From assembly GCF_010723305.1 (NCBI RefSeq), contig NZ_BLKW01000002.1:1860001-1924000 (forward strand): 64,000 bases of DNA, given 5' to 3'. Shown piece by piece: positions 10,002 through 18,207 of this stretch (position 1 is the first letter of the stretch; each line of letters opens with the position of its first letter). The position numbers and the translations under genes were made by a program. The stretch is from Mycobacterium botniense (GTDB lineage: Bacteria; Actinomycetota; Actinomycetes; Mycobacteriales; Mycobacteriaceae). The notes beneath the pieces are model-generated. The model was not told the origin of the DNA. It saw only the letters and a list, made by a program, of their open reading frames with translations, and ran no database searches.

Positions 10002-10406
10002 TCACCCAGCGCCAACGATGGTGTCCCGAAATGACTGGGGCCCCGACACTGGTTGCAGGGCGCTGTCGGCGCGATGGTGGCGCGGAACTCCGGGACCGGC
10101 GTGCTCGGCATTGCAGACCGCATCGATGACGAGCTGGCGCACGTGGTCGTTTTCCAGGCTATAGAAAATCGTGGTTCCTTCCCTGCGGGTGCGCACCAGA
10201 CGCGCCATGCGCAGCTTCGCCAGATGCTGCGAGACCGATGGCGCCGGCTTGCCCACATGTTCGGCAAGCTCGCTCACCGACATCTCCCGGATGGTCAGCG
10301 ACCACAGCACCTGCACCCGGGTAGCGTCGGCCAACATCCGGAAGACCTCGACAACCAGGCTGACCTGGTCATCCGGTAACCGGCTATTTTCAGTACCTGC
10401 ATGCAT
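10002..10406 (-). CDS. kmtR: ArsR/SmtB-family nickel/cobalt-sensing repressor KmtR
   Basis: KmtR represses metal-efflux genes until Ni(II) or Co(II) binds. The 134-residue protein has a winged helix (MSVSELAEHVGKPAPSVSQHLAKLRMARLVRTRREG). The residues proposed as the KmtR metal site, H88, E101, H102, H110 and H111, are all present at exactly those positions. The last 20 residues differ from the M. tuberculosis protein. The gene lies between the histidine-rich gene and the divergent methyltransferase. Confidence 0.9.
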   Translation of the reverse strand: MHAGTENSRLPDDQVSLVVEVFRMLADATRVQVLWSLTIREMSVSELAEHVGKPAPSVSQHLAKLRMARLVRTRREGTTIFYSLENDHVRQLVIDAVCNAEHAGPGVPRHHRADSALQPVSGPQSFRDTIVGAG

Positions 10407-10542
10407 ACGCAGATACTAGCGAAGAGGTGTGGGGTGTACAAGGCGGCCTCTCGCCGTTCAGGCTGACCGGCTCACTGATGCGGCCGGGGCGGTAGTAACC
10501 TAGCCTGTCTATCTTGTTGGGAAAACGGGTTGAGGGAGCCGA

Positions 10543-11442
10543 ATGGTACGCACCGACAGCGACAGCTGGGACTTGGCGACCAGCGTGGGGGCCACGGCGA
10601 CGATGGTTGCCGCGCAGCGGGCGCTGGCCACCGAGCGGGGCTTGATTGAGGACCCCTTCGCCGCACCGCTGGTGCGCGCGGTCGGCATCGATGTCTATAC
10701 CCGGCTGGTCAACGGTGAAATTCCGGCCGACGAGAACTCCGAGTTCGACCCGGACCGGATGGCCCGGGGAATGACCGTGCGCACCCGCTTCTACGACAAA
10801 TACTTCGCTGACGCGACTGAAAGCGGTATCCGGCAGGCGGTCATCCTCGCGGCCGGCCTGGACGCGCGCGCCTACCGCCTGAACTGGCCCGCGGGCACCG
10901 TCGTCTACGAGGTCGACATGCCCGAGGTGATCGAGTTCAAGACGGCGACGCTCCATGAACTCGGTGCGCAACCCACGGCGGAGCGGCGAACGGTCGGCGT
11001 CGATTTACGCGATGACTGGCCGGCTGCGCTGCGAGCTGCCGGATTCGATACCCAAGCTCCCGCCGCCTGGACGGCCGAGGGATTGGTCGTCTACCTGCCC
11101 TCTGACGCGCAAGACGCGCTGTTCGACCACGTCACGGAGCTGAGCGCCGCCGGTAGCCGGCTGGCGTGTGAATTCGTTCCGGACACCGCCATTTTCGCCG
11201 AGGGGCCGTGGCGCGAGCACCACCAGCGGATGGCGGAGCTCGGCTTCGACATCGACTTCAACGAACTCGTCTACCACGGTGAACGTAGCCATATCATCGA
11301 GCACTTGGCCCGGCTGGGCTGGGGGGTGTCACATCGCACCGTTGCGGAGATGCACGCGGCCAACGGCTTTGTATACCCCGACGACGAGGTGGCCGCCGCC
11401 TTCGCCAACGTGACCTATCTCGACGCGGTGCTCGCACGCTGA
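10543..11442 (+). CDS. SAM-dependent methyltransferase, mycobacterial LCM-like family
   Basis: The 299-residue protein belongs to the expanded mycobacterial family of putative methyltransferases (leucine carboxyl methyltransferase fold), like Rv0830. The SAM-binding motif [14 protein letters not shown] is near residue 105, followed by the acidic [11 protein letters not shown] strand. The family starts of the type [18 protein letters not shown] and RTRFYDKYF are present. The start has GGGAG upstream. Substrates of this family are largely unknown. Confidence 0.9.
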   Translation: MVRTDSDSWDLATSVGATATMVAAQRALATERGLIEDPFAAPLVRAVGIDVYTRLVNGEIPADENSEFDPDRMARGMTVRTRFYDKYFADATESGIRQAVILAAGLDARAYRLNWPAGTVVYEVDMPEVIEFKTATLHELGAQPTAERRTVGVDLRDDWPAALRAAGFDTQAPAAWTAEGLVVYLPSDAQDALFDHVTELSAAGSRLACEFVPDTAIFAEGPWREHHQRMAELGFDIDFNELVYHGERSHIIEHLARLGWGVSHRTVAEMHAANGFVYPDDEVAAAFANVTYLDAVLAR

Positions 11443-11490
11443 CTGCGGCGCGCGACGGCCGAGGATCGGTTGGCCGGTGGCCAGGATCAG

Positions 11491-12576
11491 TCAGTGCAGG
11501 TGTGGCAGCACCTTTGCGCGGTAGAACTCAATCGCGACAGCCGGGTTCTGCTGGACAAAATGCATGAACGGTGTCGCGCCGACATCCAGCACGGACTGGA
11601 CTGCGGCGATGTGGGTGGCGGGATCGGTCCCTGTCGTCCAGCCGGAGATCACCTTCTCCAGCGGGTTGGCCTGTGCCGCGCGCTGGATGTCGACAGGGTT
11701 GGGTTGGTCGATGGCGCCGCCGGTGAACCGCCACAGTTCGGCGGCCCGCGTGATCTCGGTGTGATCGCCGACGACGGCGAACACCTCGGCTCGCTTGCCC
11801 AGCCTGGCCGGATCACGGCCGGCGTCCCGGGCGCCCTGGTTGAACGCGGCCACCAGCTTCTGGTTTTTCATGCTGCCCGCTTCCGCAATCCACCCGTCGC
11901 CGTACCGACCGGCCAGGTGTGCGCTTTTCGGCCCGCCTGCGGCCACGAAGATCGGCGGCGGTGATGGTGGCAGGTCGTAGAGCTTGAGCTGGTTTGTCTG
12001 AAAATGCTCGCCGTGAAAGGAGACCCGTTGGCCACTCCACAATTGACGGATGAGCTCGATGGCCTCGATCAAGCGGTCGTGGCGCTCTCGGTAGGGTCCG
12101 AACTCAGTGGTGGCGGCCTGTTCGTTGAGCCGTTCGCCGGTTCCCAGGCCGAGAAAAACCCGTCCGGGGTAGAGAACCGCGAGCGATGCGAAAGCGTGAG
12201 CCACTGTCGTCGGGTGATAACGATAGCTGGGGCATGTGACGCCGGTGCCAAATAGCACATGGTTGGTCTGCTGGCCCACCAGCGCCAAGGTGATCCACGG
12301 GAACATCGAATGTCCCTCATTGTCCTGCCAGGGCTGGATGTGGTCGCTGGCCCACAGGTAGCGGAAGCCCGCTTGTTCGGCCTGTCGGGCCTGGTCGAGC
12401 AGCTGTGCCGTGGGGAACTGCTCATGGGATAGTACGAAGCCCACCGCAGGGCCTGACGGCGGCGGAGCGGCGGAAATGGACGGTTTGGGAGCAGGTCGGC
12501 TGCAGGCAGATGCCAGCCCGGTGAGGCTCAAGCCCGCTGCCAGCCATCCGAAAGAGCGTCGTGACATACCTCGCAT
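11491..12576 (-). CDS. F420-dependent oxidoreductase, Tat-exported lipoprotein (hydroxymycolate dehydrogenase-like)
   Basis: The 361-residue protein is a luciferase-like F420 enzyme closely resembling Rv0132c (fHMAD), which oxidises hydroxymycolic acids to ketomycolic acids in the envelope. It starts with a twin-arginine signal (MSRRSFGWLAAG) ending in a lipobox (LASAC), so it should be Tat-exported and lipid-anchored. Conserved blocks include ASDHIQPWQDNEGHSMFPW, GTGVTCPSYRYHP and GLGTGERLNEQA. It is the last host gene before attL and converges on the methyltransferase gene. Confidence 0.88.
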   Translation of the reverse strand: MRGMSRRSFGWLAAGLSLTGLASACSRPAPKPSISAAPPPSGPAVGFVLSHEQFPTAQLLDQARQAEQAGFRYLWASDHIQPWQDNEGHSMFPWITLALVGQQTNHVLFGTGVTCPSYRYHPTTVAHAFASLAVLYPGRVFLGLGTGERLNEQAATTEFGPYRERHDRLIEAIELIRQLWSGQRVSFHGEHFQTNQLKLYDLPPSPPPIFVAAGGPKSAHLAGRYGDGWIAEAGSMKNQKLVAAFNQGARDAGRDPARLGKRAEVFAVVGDHTEITRAAELWRFTGGAIDQPNPVDIQRAAQANPLEKVISGWTTGTDPATHIAAVQSVLDVGATPFMHFVQQNPAVAIEFYRAKVLPHLH

Positions 12577-12705
12577 GGGGCAGGTCTACCCCACCTTCAA
12601 CGACTGCGCCTGAATAACAGCTAATCCGCGCCAGGTGTTAATTGGGGCGCATACGGCAGGCCCCTGGACTCGAGTGGGTGCCCAGCATCGTGGTGTCCTG
12701 TTCAA

Positions 12706-12746
12706 TGGTGCCCCCACCAGGACTCGAACCTGGGACCTGCGGATTA
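12706..12746. repeat. attL core (3' half of tRNA-Lys)
   Basis: This 41-bp segment matches 61,640-61,680 with one difference (A at 12,722 against G at 61,656). It is the 3' half of a tRNA-Lys gene on the minus strand: CCA end, acceptor strand, T-arm and the 3' side of the anticodon stem. The tRNA is not completed on this side. The integrase gene starts 44 bases to the right. The repeat is the left attachment site of the prophage. Confidence 0.92.
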
Positions 12747-12789
12747 TCAGACCGATTGTCGCGCAACAAGTTTCGGAAAAGGGCGCCGC

Positions 12790-13734
12790 GTGAACCCGGT
12801 CAGCAAACCTGCCGCAACCCGCGATGCAAACCTGGATACAGATCGATTCTCGGCCGTTACCAAATTCTGCGGAAAAACATATTTACTACCGGACGTGTCA
12901 ATAAGTGAACCACTGCTCGAAGAGTGGCAGCTGTGGCAATACGCAGCCCGCAAAGCCGACAGCACCATCCTCGAACGCGTCCGCGTGATCGCCCTCTTCG
13001 CACTCGAAACCGGTTGCTCCCCAGTCACAGCCAAAGCCGGCGACATCATCCGGTGGCTAGGCTCTCACACCGAGTGGTCGCAATCAACCGCCGCGACCTA
13101 CCACAGCTATCTTCGGTCATGGTTCACGTGGCTGACCATCATGGACCATCGCGCCGACAACCCGATGGTGAAACTCGGCGCGCCCCGCTACCCCGACCGG
13201 GTGCCGCGGCCGGTCTCCGACGATGACCTGGTGCGGCTACTGCTCACGCCGATGCACCACCGCACCCGCGTAATGATCCTGTTGGCGGCCCTGGCTGGGC
13301 TTCGGGTACACGAGATCGCGAAGCTCCGCGGCGAAGACATCGACCTGTCCAAGCCAGCTTTGCACGTCGAGGGGAAGGGCAAACGGACCGCCTGGATACC
13401 GCTGCATCCGTTGCTGGTCGAGGCGGCATTGACCATGCCCGCCAAGGGATTCTGGTTCCCAGCTAACTCTCGCCGCCCGGGTAACCACGTGCATTCAAAA
13501 TCGGTGAGCGACATCATCGGCAACGCGATGCGCCGTGCGGGTGCGCGGGGCACGCCGCATAGCCTGCGGCACTGGTACGGCACAACGCTTCTCGATGACG
13601 GCGCTGACCTTCGGACCGTGCAGGAGCTGCTGCGTCACCGCTCGCTGGCGACCACCCAGATCTACACGAAGGTGAACGACGAACGCAGGAGCGAGGCTGT
13701 CGTGCGGCTCAATCCATTCCGCGGCGCCGCCTGA
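12790..13734 (+). CDS. int: Tyrosine-family site-specific integrase
   Basis: The 314-residue recombinase catalyses integration at tRNA-Lys. It has an N-terminal SAM-like core-binding domain (about 40-130) and a C-terminal catalytic domain with the arginine of GLRVHEIAKLRGEDI, the H-x-x-R of HSLRHWYGTTLL, the second histidine in LLRHRSLATTQ and the tyrosine of IYTK. No arm-binding domain is obvious, so it is a simple integrase. It ends RGAA. Its GTG start would overlap the repressor stop codon (GTGA) in the excised phage genome, which supports this start and suggests coupling. It sits against attL. Confidence 0.93.
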   Translation: MNPVSKPAATRDANLDTDRFSAVTKFCGKTYLLPDVSISEPLLEEWQLWQYAARKADSTILERVRVIALFALETGCSPVTAKAGDIIRWLGSHTEWSQSTAATYHSYLRSWFTWLTIMDHRADNPMVKLGAPRYPDRVPRPVSDDDLVRLLLTPMHHRTRVMILLAALAGLRVHEIAKLRGEDIDLSKPALHVEGKGKRTAWIPLHPLLVEAALTMPAKGFWFPANSRRPGNHVHSKSVSDIIGNAMRRAGARGTPHSLRHWYGTTLLDDGADLRTVQELLRHRSLATTQIYTKVNDERRSEAVVRLNPFRGAA

Positions 13735-13776
13735 ACTACTCGCGCGTACAACAGGGAGGGTTTACGATCCCGCTTC

Positions 13777-14073
13777 ATGAAGGCCCACGCGGTCGTTGTC
13801 GCCGCGGCTACGCCCATGTTCTGCCTGGCATTTCTGCTCGCTCCGGCGGCGTGGGCGTCCCCTCCGACTCCGCAGCAGGTGTGCGATGCGCTCGACGCTG
13901 ATCCGGAGCCGTCGACGTTCATTTCGCTGCTGCTCGAAGCAGCCCAGGACGAGGGCATCAGCACCACGGCGGCCGGCGCGCAGATGGGTGCCTACGTCGG
14001 CGACCGATGCCCGCGCCATCTCCCGATGCTTGAGCGGTACCTGGCCGACAGGCAGGAGGCAAGCCAACGATGA
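13777..14073 (+). CDS. Small secreted protein, DUF732-like
   Basis: The 98-residue protein has a Sec signal peptide (about residues 1-27, ending AAWA) and a short helical exported domain with two cysteines (VCDALD and GDRCPRH). This is the pattern of small mycobacterial secreted DUF732-type proteins, whose function is unknown. The stop overlaps the next start (ATGA), so the two are co-translated. The location beside int, on the strand opposite to the lytic genes, suggests expression from the prophage. Confidence 0.7.
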   Translation: MKAHAVVVAAATPMFCLAFLLAPAAWASPPTPQQVCDALDADPEPSTFISLLLEAAQDEGISTTAAGAQMGAYVGDRCPRHLPMLERYLADRQEASQR

Positions 14074-14726
14074 CGGCTGATGACACCGACGTGAGTCCAC
14101 CTGGCGATGAGACTGTTGCGAGCATGTCGCACGGCGCGGGCGGCGACGAGACCGAGGTCGTCCCGCCGGTCACCGAGGTAGCCCCGGAGTTGGCGTGGTC
14201 GGCCTGCGAAGACGAGGCCGGCCTGGAGCCGGCGCCGGCCGCCGGCCGATCGTGGGCCCGCACCTGCGGCTACGCCGCGCTGATCGGAGTGGTGCCGGCC
14301 GGCCTGTTGATCCTGATCTTCGGCTTCCCGTGGTACTGGTTCAGCCCGCGCTCGAGCGCACCTGCGCCGAGCGTGGCGGCCCCGACGCCGGCGCCCACGG
14401 TCGCGGCGCTTCCACCCGCCGGCAGCGCGCCCCCGCCGGCCGTCCGCACGCTGGGGCCTGTGGCTGTGCCACCGCCGTCAACGGTGACCGTCACGGCAGT
14501 GCCGCCGGCGACAGTGACCGTGCAAGCAGCGCCTACGCTGCCGCCGACGGACAGCAGCTGGACGCCGGAGCAGCTCGCAACCTCGACGTGCGATGTGCTC
14601 TGGGGCGGGGGCAGCCAAGCCGATGCGATCCAATTCGTGCGGAACAAGACCGGGTGGGATTTCGGGCCCGCTCAACGCTGGACCGCTCAGGCGACCTCGA
14701 TCACCTGCCCGGGAGCCGGGCACTGA
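14070..14726 (+). CDS. Membrane-anchored protein with Pro/Ala-rich stalk and DUF732-like C-terminus
   Basis: The 218-residue protein has an acidic cytoplasmic N-terminus, one membrane helix at about 72-92 (YAALIGVVPAGLLILIFGF), a roughly 80-residue Pro/Ala/Val/Thr stalk, and a C-terminal domain with two cysteines (STCDVLW and SITCPG) resembling DUF732. It would display a small domain outside the membrane. It overlaps the preceding secreted-protein gene by 4 bases. It is likely a lysogenic-conversion gene; function is unknown. Confidence 0.68.
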   Translation: MTADDTDVSPPGDETVASMSHGAGGDETEVVPPVTEVAPELAWSACEDEAGLEPAPAAGRSWARTCGYAALIGVVPAGLLILIFGFPWYWFSPRSSAPAPSVAAPTPAPTVAALPPAGSAPPPAVRTLGPVAVPPPSTVTVTAVPPATVTVQAAPTLPPTDSSWTPEQLATSTCDVLWGGGSQADAIQFVRNKTGWDFGPAQRWTAQATSITCPGAGH

Positions 14727-14736
14727 CCCGGCCGGC

Positions 14737-14838
14737 TCACCACCGGTCGAGGATCATCGCGAGGATCGCGCCCATGAGCACCACCACCGCGGTCCAGCCG
14801 GCCACCAGCACCAGCAGCGGGTGATCGGCCGGCCTCAT
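14737..14838 (-). CDS. 33-residue single-pass membrane protein in the lysis module
   Basis: The ATG overlaps the stop of the preceding gene (ATGA). After a short polar N-terminus one hydrophobic helix runs to near the end (PLLVLVAGWTAVVVLMGAILAMIL). It is the last leftward gene of the late operon. Size, topology and position after a holin-like gene suggest a holin accessory or antiholin, but nothing proves it. Confidence 0.5.
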   Translation of the reverse strand: MRPADHPLLVLVAGWTAVVVLMGAILAMILDRW

Positions 14839-15344
14839 AGTTCGATGTCGAGTTCGGGAGGGATCGGCGGGTAGTCGGCGCCGGGCAGGTTCTCCTTGAT
14901 CCAGCGGATTGTGCGCCGCATCCATGCCTCGGCGATCCGGAACTTCTTCTCCGCGACGTCGCGGGCCTGGCGGTCGGCTTCGGCGAGCCTCTCGGCCTTG
15001 TCGATGCGTTTGGCGTTCTCGACGATCTCTTCGCCCTGCTCTTGGAGCCGCTTCTCGATGGCGTCGGTGTAGCGGGCCCAGTTCTCGCTGGCCGCCGCGT
15101 AGGCCTTGGTGAAGGTGTCGTTGATGGCCGCCTGCGCGGTCGCCTCGGCGGTCTTCGTCGATGCGCGGGCGGCTTCCAGCGCGGCGTTGGCTTGGATTGT
15201 GGCGGCGTTGGCCTGTTCCTTGAGGGTGTCGATCTGCTCCAGTGAGGCTTGGTGGTTCTTCTTGGCTTGGAACAGCACCCCGAGTAGGCCGATGACGGCG
15301 ACCACGAGGGAGCCGAAGACCGGCCCCCAGATCGTCCAGTTCAC
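14835..15344 (-). CDS. Membrane-anchored coiled-coil protein of the lysis cassette (holin-like)
   Basis: The 169-residue protein has one N-terminal membrane helix (about 6-25) and a long charged Ala/Glu-rich coiled coil (about 28-130), then a short Pro-rich tail. Such single-helix coiled-coil proteins commonly follow the holin in mycobacteriophage lysis cassettes. It overlaps the holin gene by 4 bases and the next small membrane gene by 4 bases. Confidence 0.6.
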   Translation of the reverse strand: MNWTIWGPVFGSLVVAVIGLLGVLFQAKKNHQASLEQIDTLKEQANAATIQANAALEAARASTKTAEATAQAAINDTFTKAYAAASENWARYTDAIEKRLQEQGEEIVENAKRIDKAERLAEADRQARDVAEKKFRIAEAWMRRTIRWIKENLPGADYPPIPPELDIEL

Positions 15345-15613
15345 CGGCCGGCGCTGCGGCGTGGTCTGGCCACGACGTTGCGCAGCCAGCTGGCCGTCCG
15401 GTTGGGCACCTTCAACCCGACGACCGCGTACAACACCACGCCGAGGGCTTCGTAGCCGCCGTGGGAGAGCGCGTGTGGCCAGTCGAGGGCGCCGAGGTCA
15501 TGTCGTGGGGCGTCCTGCCACGCCGCCAGCAGTGCGGCGGCGAACGCCACTCCCGCGAACTCGAACGTGTTGGCCGCCCAGGTCCAGCCGGGCCACTTCC
15601 AGTTGATCGCCAC
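15341..15613 (-). CDS. Holin, r1t-like
   Basis: The 90-residue protein starts MAINWKWPGWTWAANTFEFAG, resembling r1t-type holins. It has two hydrophobic segments (about 15-32 and 55-70) and a basic C-terminus. It would form membrane lesions that release lysin A. It is placed after lysin B in the late operon and overlaps the next membrane gene. Confidence 0.7.
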   Translation of the reverse strand: MAINWKWPGWTWAANTFEFAGVAFAAALLAAWQDAPRHDLGALDWPHALSHGGYEALGVVLYAVVGLKVPNRTASWLRNVVARPRRSAGR

Positions 15614-15634
15614 GTTGGCCTTTCAGGTCTAGGA

Positions 15635-15674
15635 AACCCCGCGGGGCGGCAGGTGTTTGTCGCCCGGCGGGGTT
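15635..15674 (-). terminator. GC-rich hairpin upstream of the holin gene
   Basis: AACCCCGC (15,635-15,642) pairs with GCGGGGTT (15,667-15,674), with further GGCG/CGCC pairing inside. On the minus strand it is followed only by TTTCC, so it is at best a weak or partial terminator between the small 15.7 kb gene and the holin gene. Confidence 0.35.
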
Positions 15675-15683
15675 CCGGTCAGG

Positions 15684-15854
15684 TCAGGCCGACAGGAAGG
15701 CGTCGACGTCCTTGACGAACACCTCGGCCTTGGCGATGAACGCCTTCACCTGCTCGGGCAGCGGCAGGTCTTCGATCACTTGGAGCACGGTTTCGGCGTC
15801 CTTGACGAGGGTTTCGGCGTCGGCCTTGAGCTGGGCGGGATCGATAGTGGTCAT
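15684..15854 (-). CDS. 56-residue helical phage protein of unknown function
   Basis: The start has AAAGGA about 10 bases upstream. The protein is acidic and amphipathic (AETLVKDAETVLQVIEDL and IAKAEVFVKDVDAFL), consistent with two short coiled-coil helices. It has no signal peptide or membrane helix. It sits between lysin B and the holin. I do not recognise a family. Confidence 0.55.
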   Translation of the reverse strand: MTTIDPAQLKADAETLVKDAETVLQVIEDLPLPEQVKAFIAKAEVFVKDVDAFLSA

Positions 15855-15892
15855 GACGGTATTTCCTTTCAGGAGAGGGTGATTCGACTGCT

Positions 15893-16834
15893 CTAGGCGA
15901 ACTGCGGTGCGACCACCTGGGTCAGGTAGTTGATCATCGGGGTGATGTCGTACGCGTAGTGGTCCGCTGACGGGCCGGCGGCCACGAATTGCAGGCCGTT
16001 CCAGATCGCTTCGGCCATCGCGATGACCATCGTGATCGGGTTGACGAACTGCTCGACCGCGGCCTCGATCAGCGCGACGAGGCCTTCGATGGTGCCGCCG
16101 AAGTCCTGCGACACGATGATGTTGTAGATCAGGGTTTCGTCGTGTCCGACTTCGGTTTCCGCGGTCCACGGGTCGGTGCCGATGGGCGCGTTGGTGTACA
16201 GCTCGGTGGCGCCCCCGTCGGTGCCGAGCCACACGAAATCGAGCCAGTTGGACGGGGTTTGGGCCGGGGTGAGGCAGTCGGGGCCGGAGATGCCTCCGGT
16301 GACCTGGCCGTCGCGCAGGCCGGGCATTCCCCAGCCGGCGTAGGCGTTGCCGTTGGCGTAGCCGGGTGAGCGCAGCGGGTTGCCCCACATCAGCGCGGCC
16401 GGCACCCGGGCTTGCAGCCCGTTGGCGAGGATGAAGTCGCGCCACCACCAGCTGCCGCAGATCGCGCCCTGGCTGTAGCCGATGGGGATGATCAGGTTGT
16501 TCGGCCACACGTCGGTCGCCAGCCGGACCGCTTCGTTCTTCCCGTCCAGCGCGGAGGCGCCCATGTTTGGGTTGAAGATCGACGCGGGGTAGTTCCCGAC
16601 GGGCTGCCAGGTGAACACGTTCGGGAACGCCGCGGCGGCGGCCTGGGCGACCGCGGCCGGCTGCGGCCATCCGGTGTTGTCCATCGCCGACCCGGTGCCC
16701 GCCCACGTCATCAGCACGATCGGCAGCTCACCGCTGATCGCCCAGGACACGCCGGTGTGGTCGACGAACGCCGACGTCGACGAGACACCGGCCAGGGCGT
16801 CCATGATGTTGGCCCAGGTGACCGCAGCGGTCAC
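15893..16834 (-). CDS. lysB: Lysin B, mycolylarabinogalactan esterase
   Basis: Lysin B detaches the mycolic-acid outer membrane from arabinogalactan at the end of infection. The 313-residue protein is a cutinase-like alpha/beta hydrolase with the nucleophile serine in G-Y-S-Q-G (Ser121). The block IPIGYSQGAICGSWWWRD and a late histidine (about 292, in SADHYAYD) are typical. The GTG start overlaps the lysin A stop (GTGA). Placement directly after lysin A is standard for mycobacteriophages. Confidence 0.9.
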   Translation of the reverse strand: MTAAVTWANIMDALAGVSSTSAFVDHTGVSWAISGELPIVLMTWAGTGSAMDNTGWPQPAAVAQAAAAAFPNVFTWQPVGNYPASIFNPNMGASALDGKNEAVRLATDVWPNNLIIPIGYSQGAICGSWWWRDFILANGLQARVPAALMWGNPLRSPGYANGNAYAGWGMPGLRDGQVTGGISGPDCLTPAQTPSNWLDFVWLGTDGGATELYTNAPIGTDPWTAETEVGHDETLIYNIIVSQDFGGTIEGLVALIEAAVEQFVNPITMVIAMAEAIWNGLQFVAAGPSADHYAYDITPMINYLTQVVAPQFA

Positions 16835-18207
16835 GACGCGGCCTTCGGGGTGGGCTCGCCGGCCTGCTGGTACAGCGCGACGATCATGTCGAACCAGTCC
16901 AGCCCCTTGTACAGGCGCAGCCCGACTTTGCCGCTGGTCGTCTCGACGTCGAGCACCGACGAGGTGGTCTGGCCGGGCGCCTCGGGCGGGAAGTAGACGC
17001 CCGGGCCTTCGTACTCGTGGAGCTGGTCGACCTGACGGTAGGACAGCGGCGCCCCGGTTTGGGCGTCGATGCCGGCCAGCGCGCACATGACGGTCTGCGC
17101 GATCGCACCCGCATTCGGGCTCACGGCGCCGAGCTTCGCCGGGGTCTGCACCGGCAGCAAACCGAAGATGTGCGCGGCGACCGCATCGACCAGGGTCAGA
17201 TCGTCGCCGTCGGCGATCTTCTGCGCCAGCACCGCCAGCGCGTCGGGCTTGCCGGCCAGCTGCGGCCACGCGCCGAGCTGCCCAGCGATCGCGTCGATTT
17301 CTTGCTGCTCGGTGGATTCTGGCTGTGTCACGGTTCCTCCTGTAAACAGTTGTGCGAGCTGGTCTTCGGTGCCTTTGAAGGCGTTGCAGTCGACGGTGAT
17401 CCCGGCGACCAGGGCTTGGTCGGTGAACTGCCAGCAGGTGGGTGTGACGCCCCCGTAGGGCGCCCAGCCGGAGCCTTCGTCACCGCCCGCGGCTTCGTAA
17501 ATCTGTGAGGCGTAACCAGTGCCGCCCGGGTAGGCCGAGGAGACGATCGCGCCGGCCTGGGACAGGTCGCCGCCTCCGACCTCGTCGAAATACCAGCGCG
17601 GACAGTAGCCGACCCCGACGGTGATGCCGGCGGCGTTGAACGCCGAGGCGACGGCGTAGTAGTTGGCGAGGTCGCCGCCGTTGGCCTCCCAGTCGAACAT
17701 CGCGTTGGGCAGGCCGCCGGCCGCCAGGTAGGTCTGCGCCTGGGCGCCAAGGTTGTTGGTGGTGACGTAGTGGTAGCCCAGCACCGGAAGGTTGGCGTCC
17801 CGGCAGGCCTGAAGGACGACCGGCCAGAACGGATCCTCGTAGTAGTCGCCCTCGGAAACCTTGTGGCACATGCCCGAAAAGCCCTGCGGGATCAGCTGGT
17901 TGACGAAGTCGACCGCGTCCTGCTCGGAGTTCCAGTTGTTGTTGGAGCAGTCCGGGTAGAACAACGTGCCGCCGGCCGGCCCGCCGAGGCGCGGGAAGTC
18001 GGCGACCGGCGAGCGCCGCAGCGCGGACAGTTCACGTTCGGTTGACCAGTGGCTGATGTGTGCGAGGCGGTCGGTGTAGCGGACGTGGTCGTCGCCGTGG
18101 CGGCGCACCTCCCACTGCAGTCGCCCGTCGACGACGACAGCGGTGGCGGTAGCGCCGGCCTGGTAGCGGGTTTCTCCGACGAGATCGGGTGCGCCGTTTG
18201 GTTTCAC
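16831..18207 (-). CDS. lysA: Lysin A, endolysin with GH25-like muramidase domain
   Basis: This endolysin cuts peptidoglycan. Of 458 residues, 1-80 form a small N-terminal domain, and about 82-290 form a GH25-like barrel with the Asp of FYPDCSNNN (86), the D-x-E pair in MFDWEANGG (172/174) and LPVLGYHYVTTNN. The C-terminal roughly 150 residues (from QPESTEQQEIDAIAGQLG) probably bind the cell wall. It has no signal peptide, so it depends on the holin. It overlaps lysB and the upstream gene by 4 bases each. Confidence 0.85.
   Translation of the reverse strand: MKPNGAPDLVGETRYQAGATATAVVVDGRLQWEVRRHGDDHVRYTDRLAHISHWSTERELSALRRSPVADFPRLGGPAGGTLFYPDCSNNNWNSEQDAVDFVNQLIPQGFSGMCHKVSEGDYYEDPFWPVVLQACRDANLPVLGYHYVTTNNLGAQAQTYLAAGGLPNAMFDWEANGGDLANYYAVASAFNAAGITVGVGYCPRWYFDEVGGGDLSQAGAIVSSAYPGGTGYASQIYEAAGGDEGSGWAPYGGVTPTCWQFTDQALVAGITVDCNAFKGTEDQLAQLFTGGTVTQPESTEQQEIDAIAGQLGAWPQLAGKPDALAVLAQKIADGDDLTLVDAVAAHIFGLLPVQTPAKLGAVSPNAGAIAQTVMCALAGIDAQTGAPLSYRQVDQLHEYEGPGVYFPPEAPGQTTSSVLDVETTSGKVGLRLYKGLDWFDMIVALYQQAGEPTPKAAS

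Noticed and set aside
12642..12908. A plus-strand frame with PPPGLEPGTCGLSD across attL
   Set aside because: The peptide is the antisense of the tRNA-Lys 3' half. In the lysogen it has no continuation with coding character. The biologically meaningful reading of this frame is the viral repressor tail after excision.
15684..16706. A long minus-strand Arg-rich frame across the lysin B gene
   Set aside because: Only its last 56 codons (15,684-15,854) look like a real gene with its own ribosome-binding site; the rest is an out-of-frame reading of lysB.
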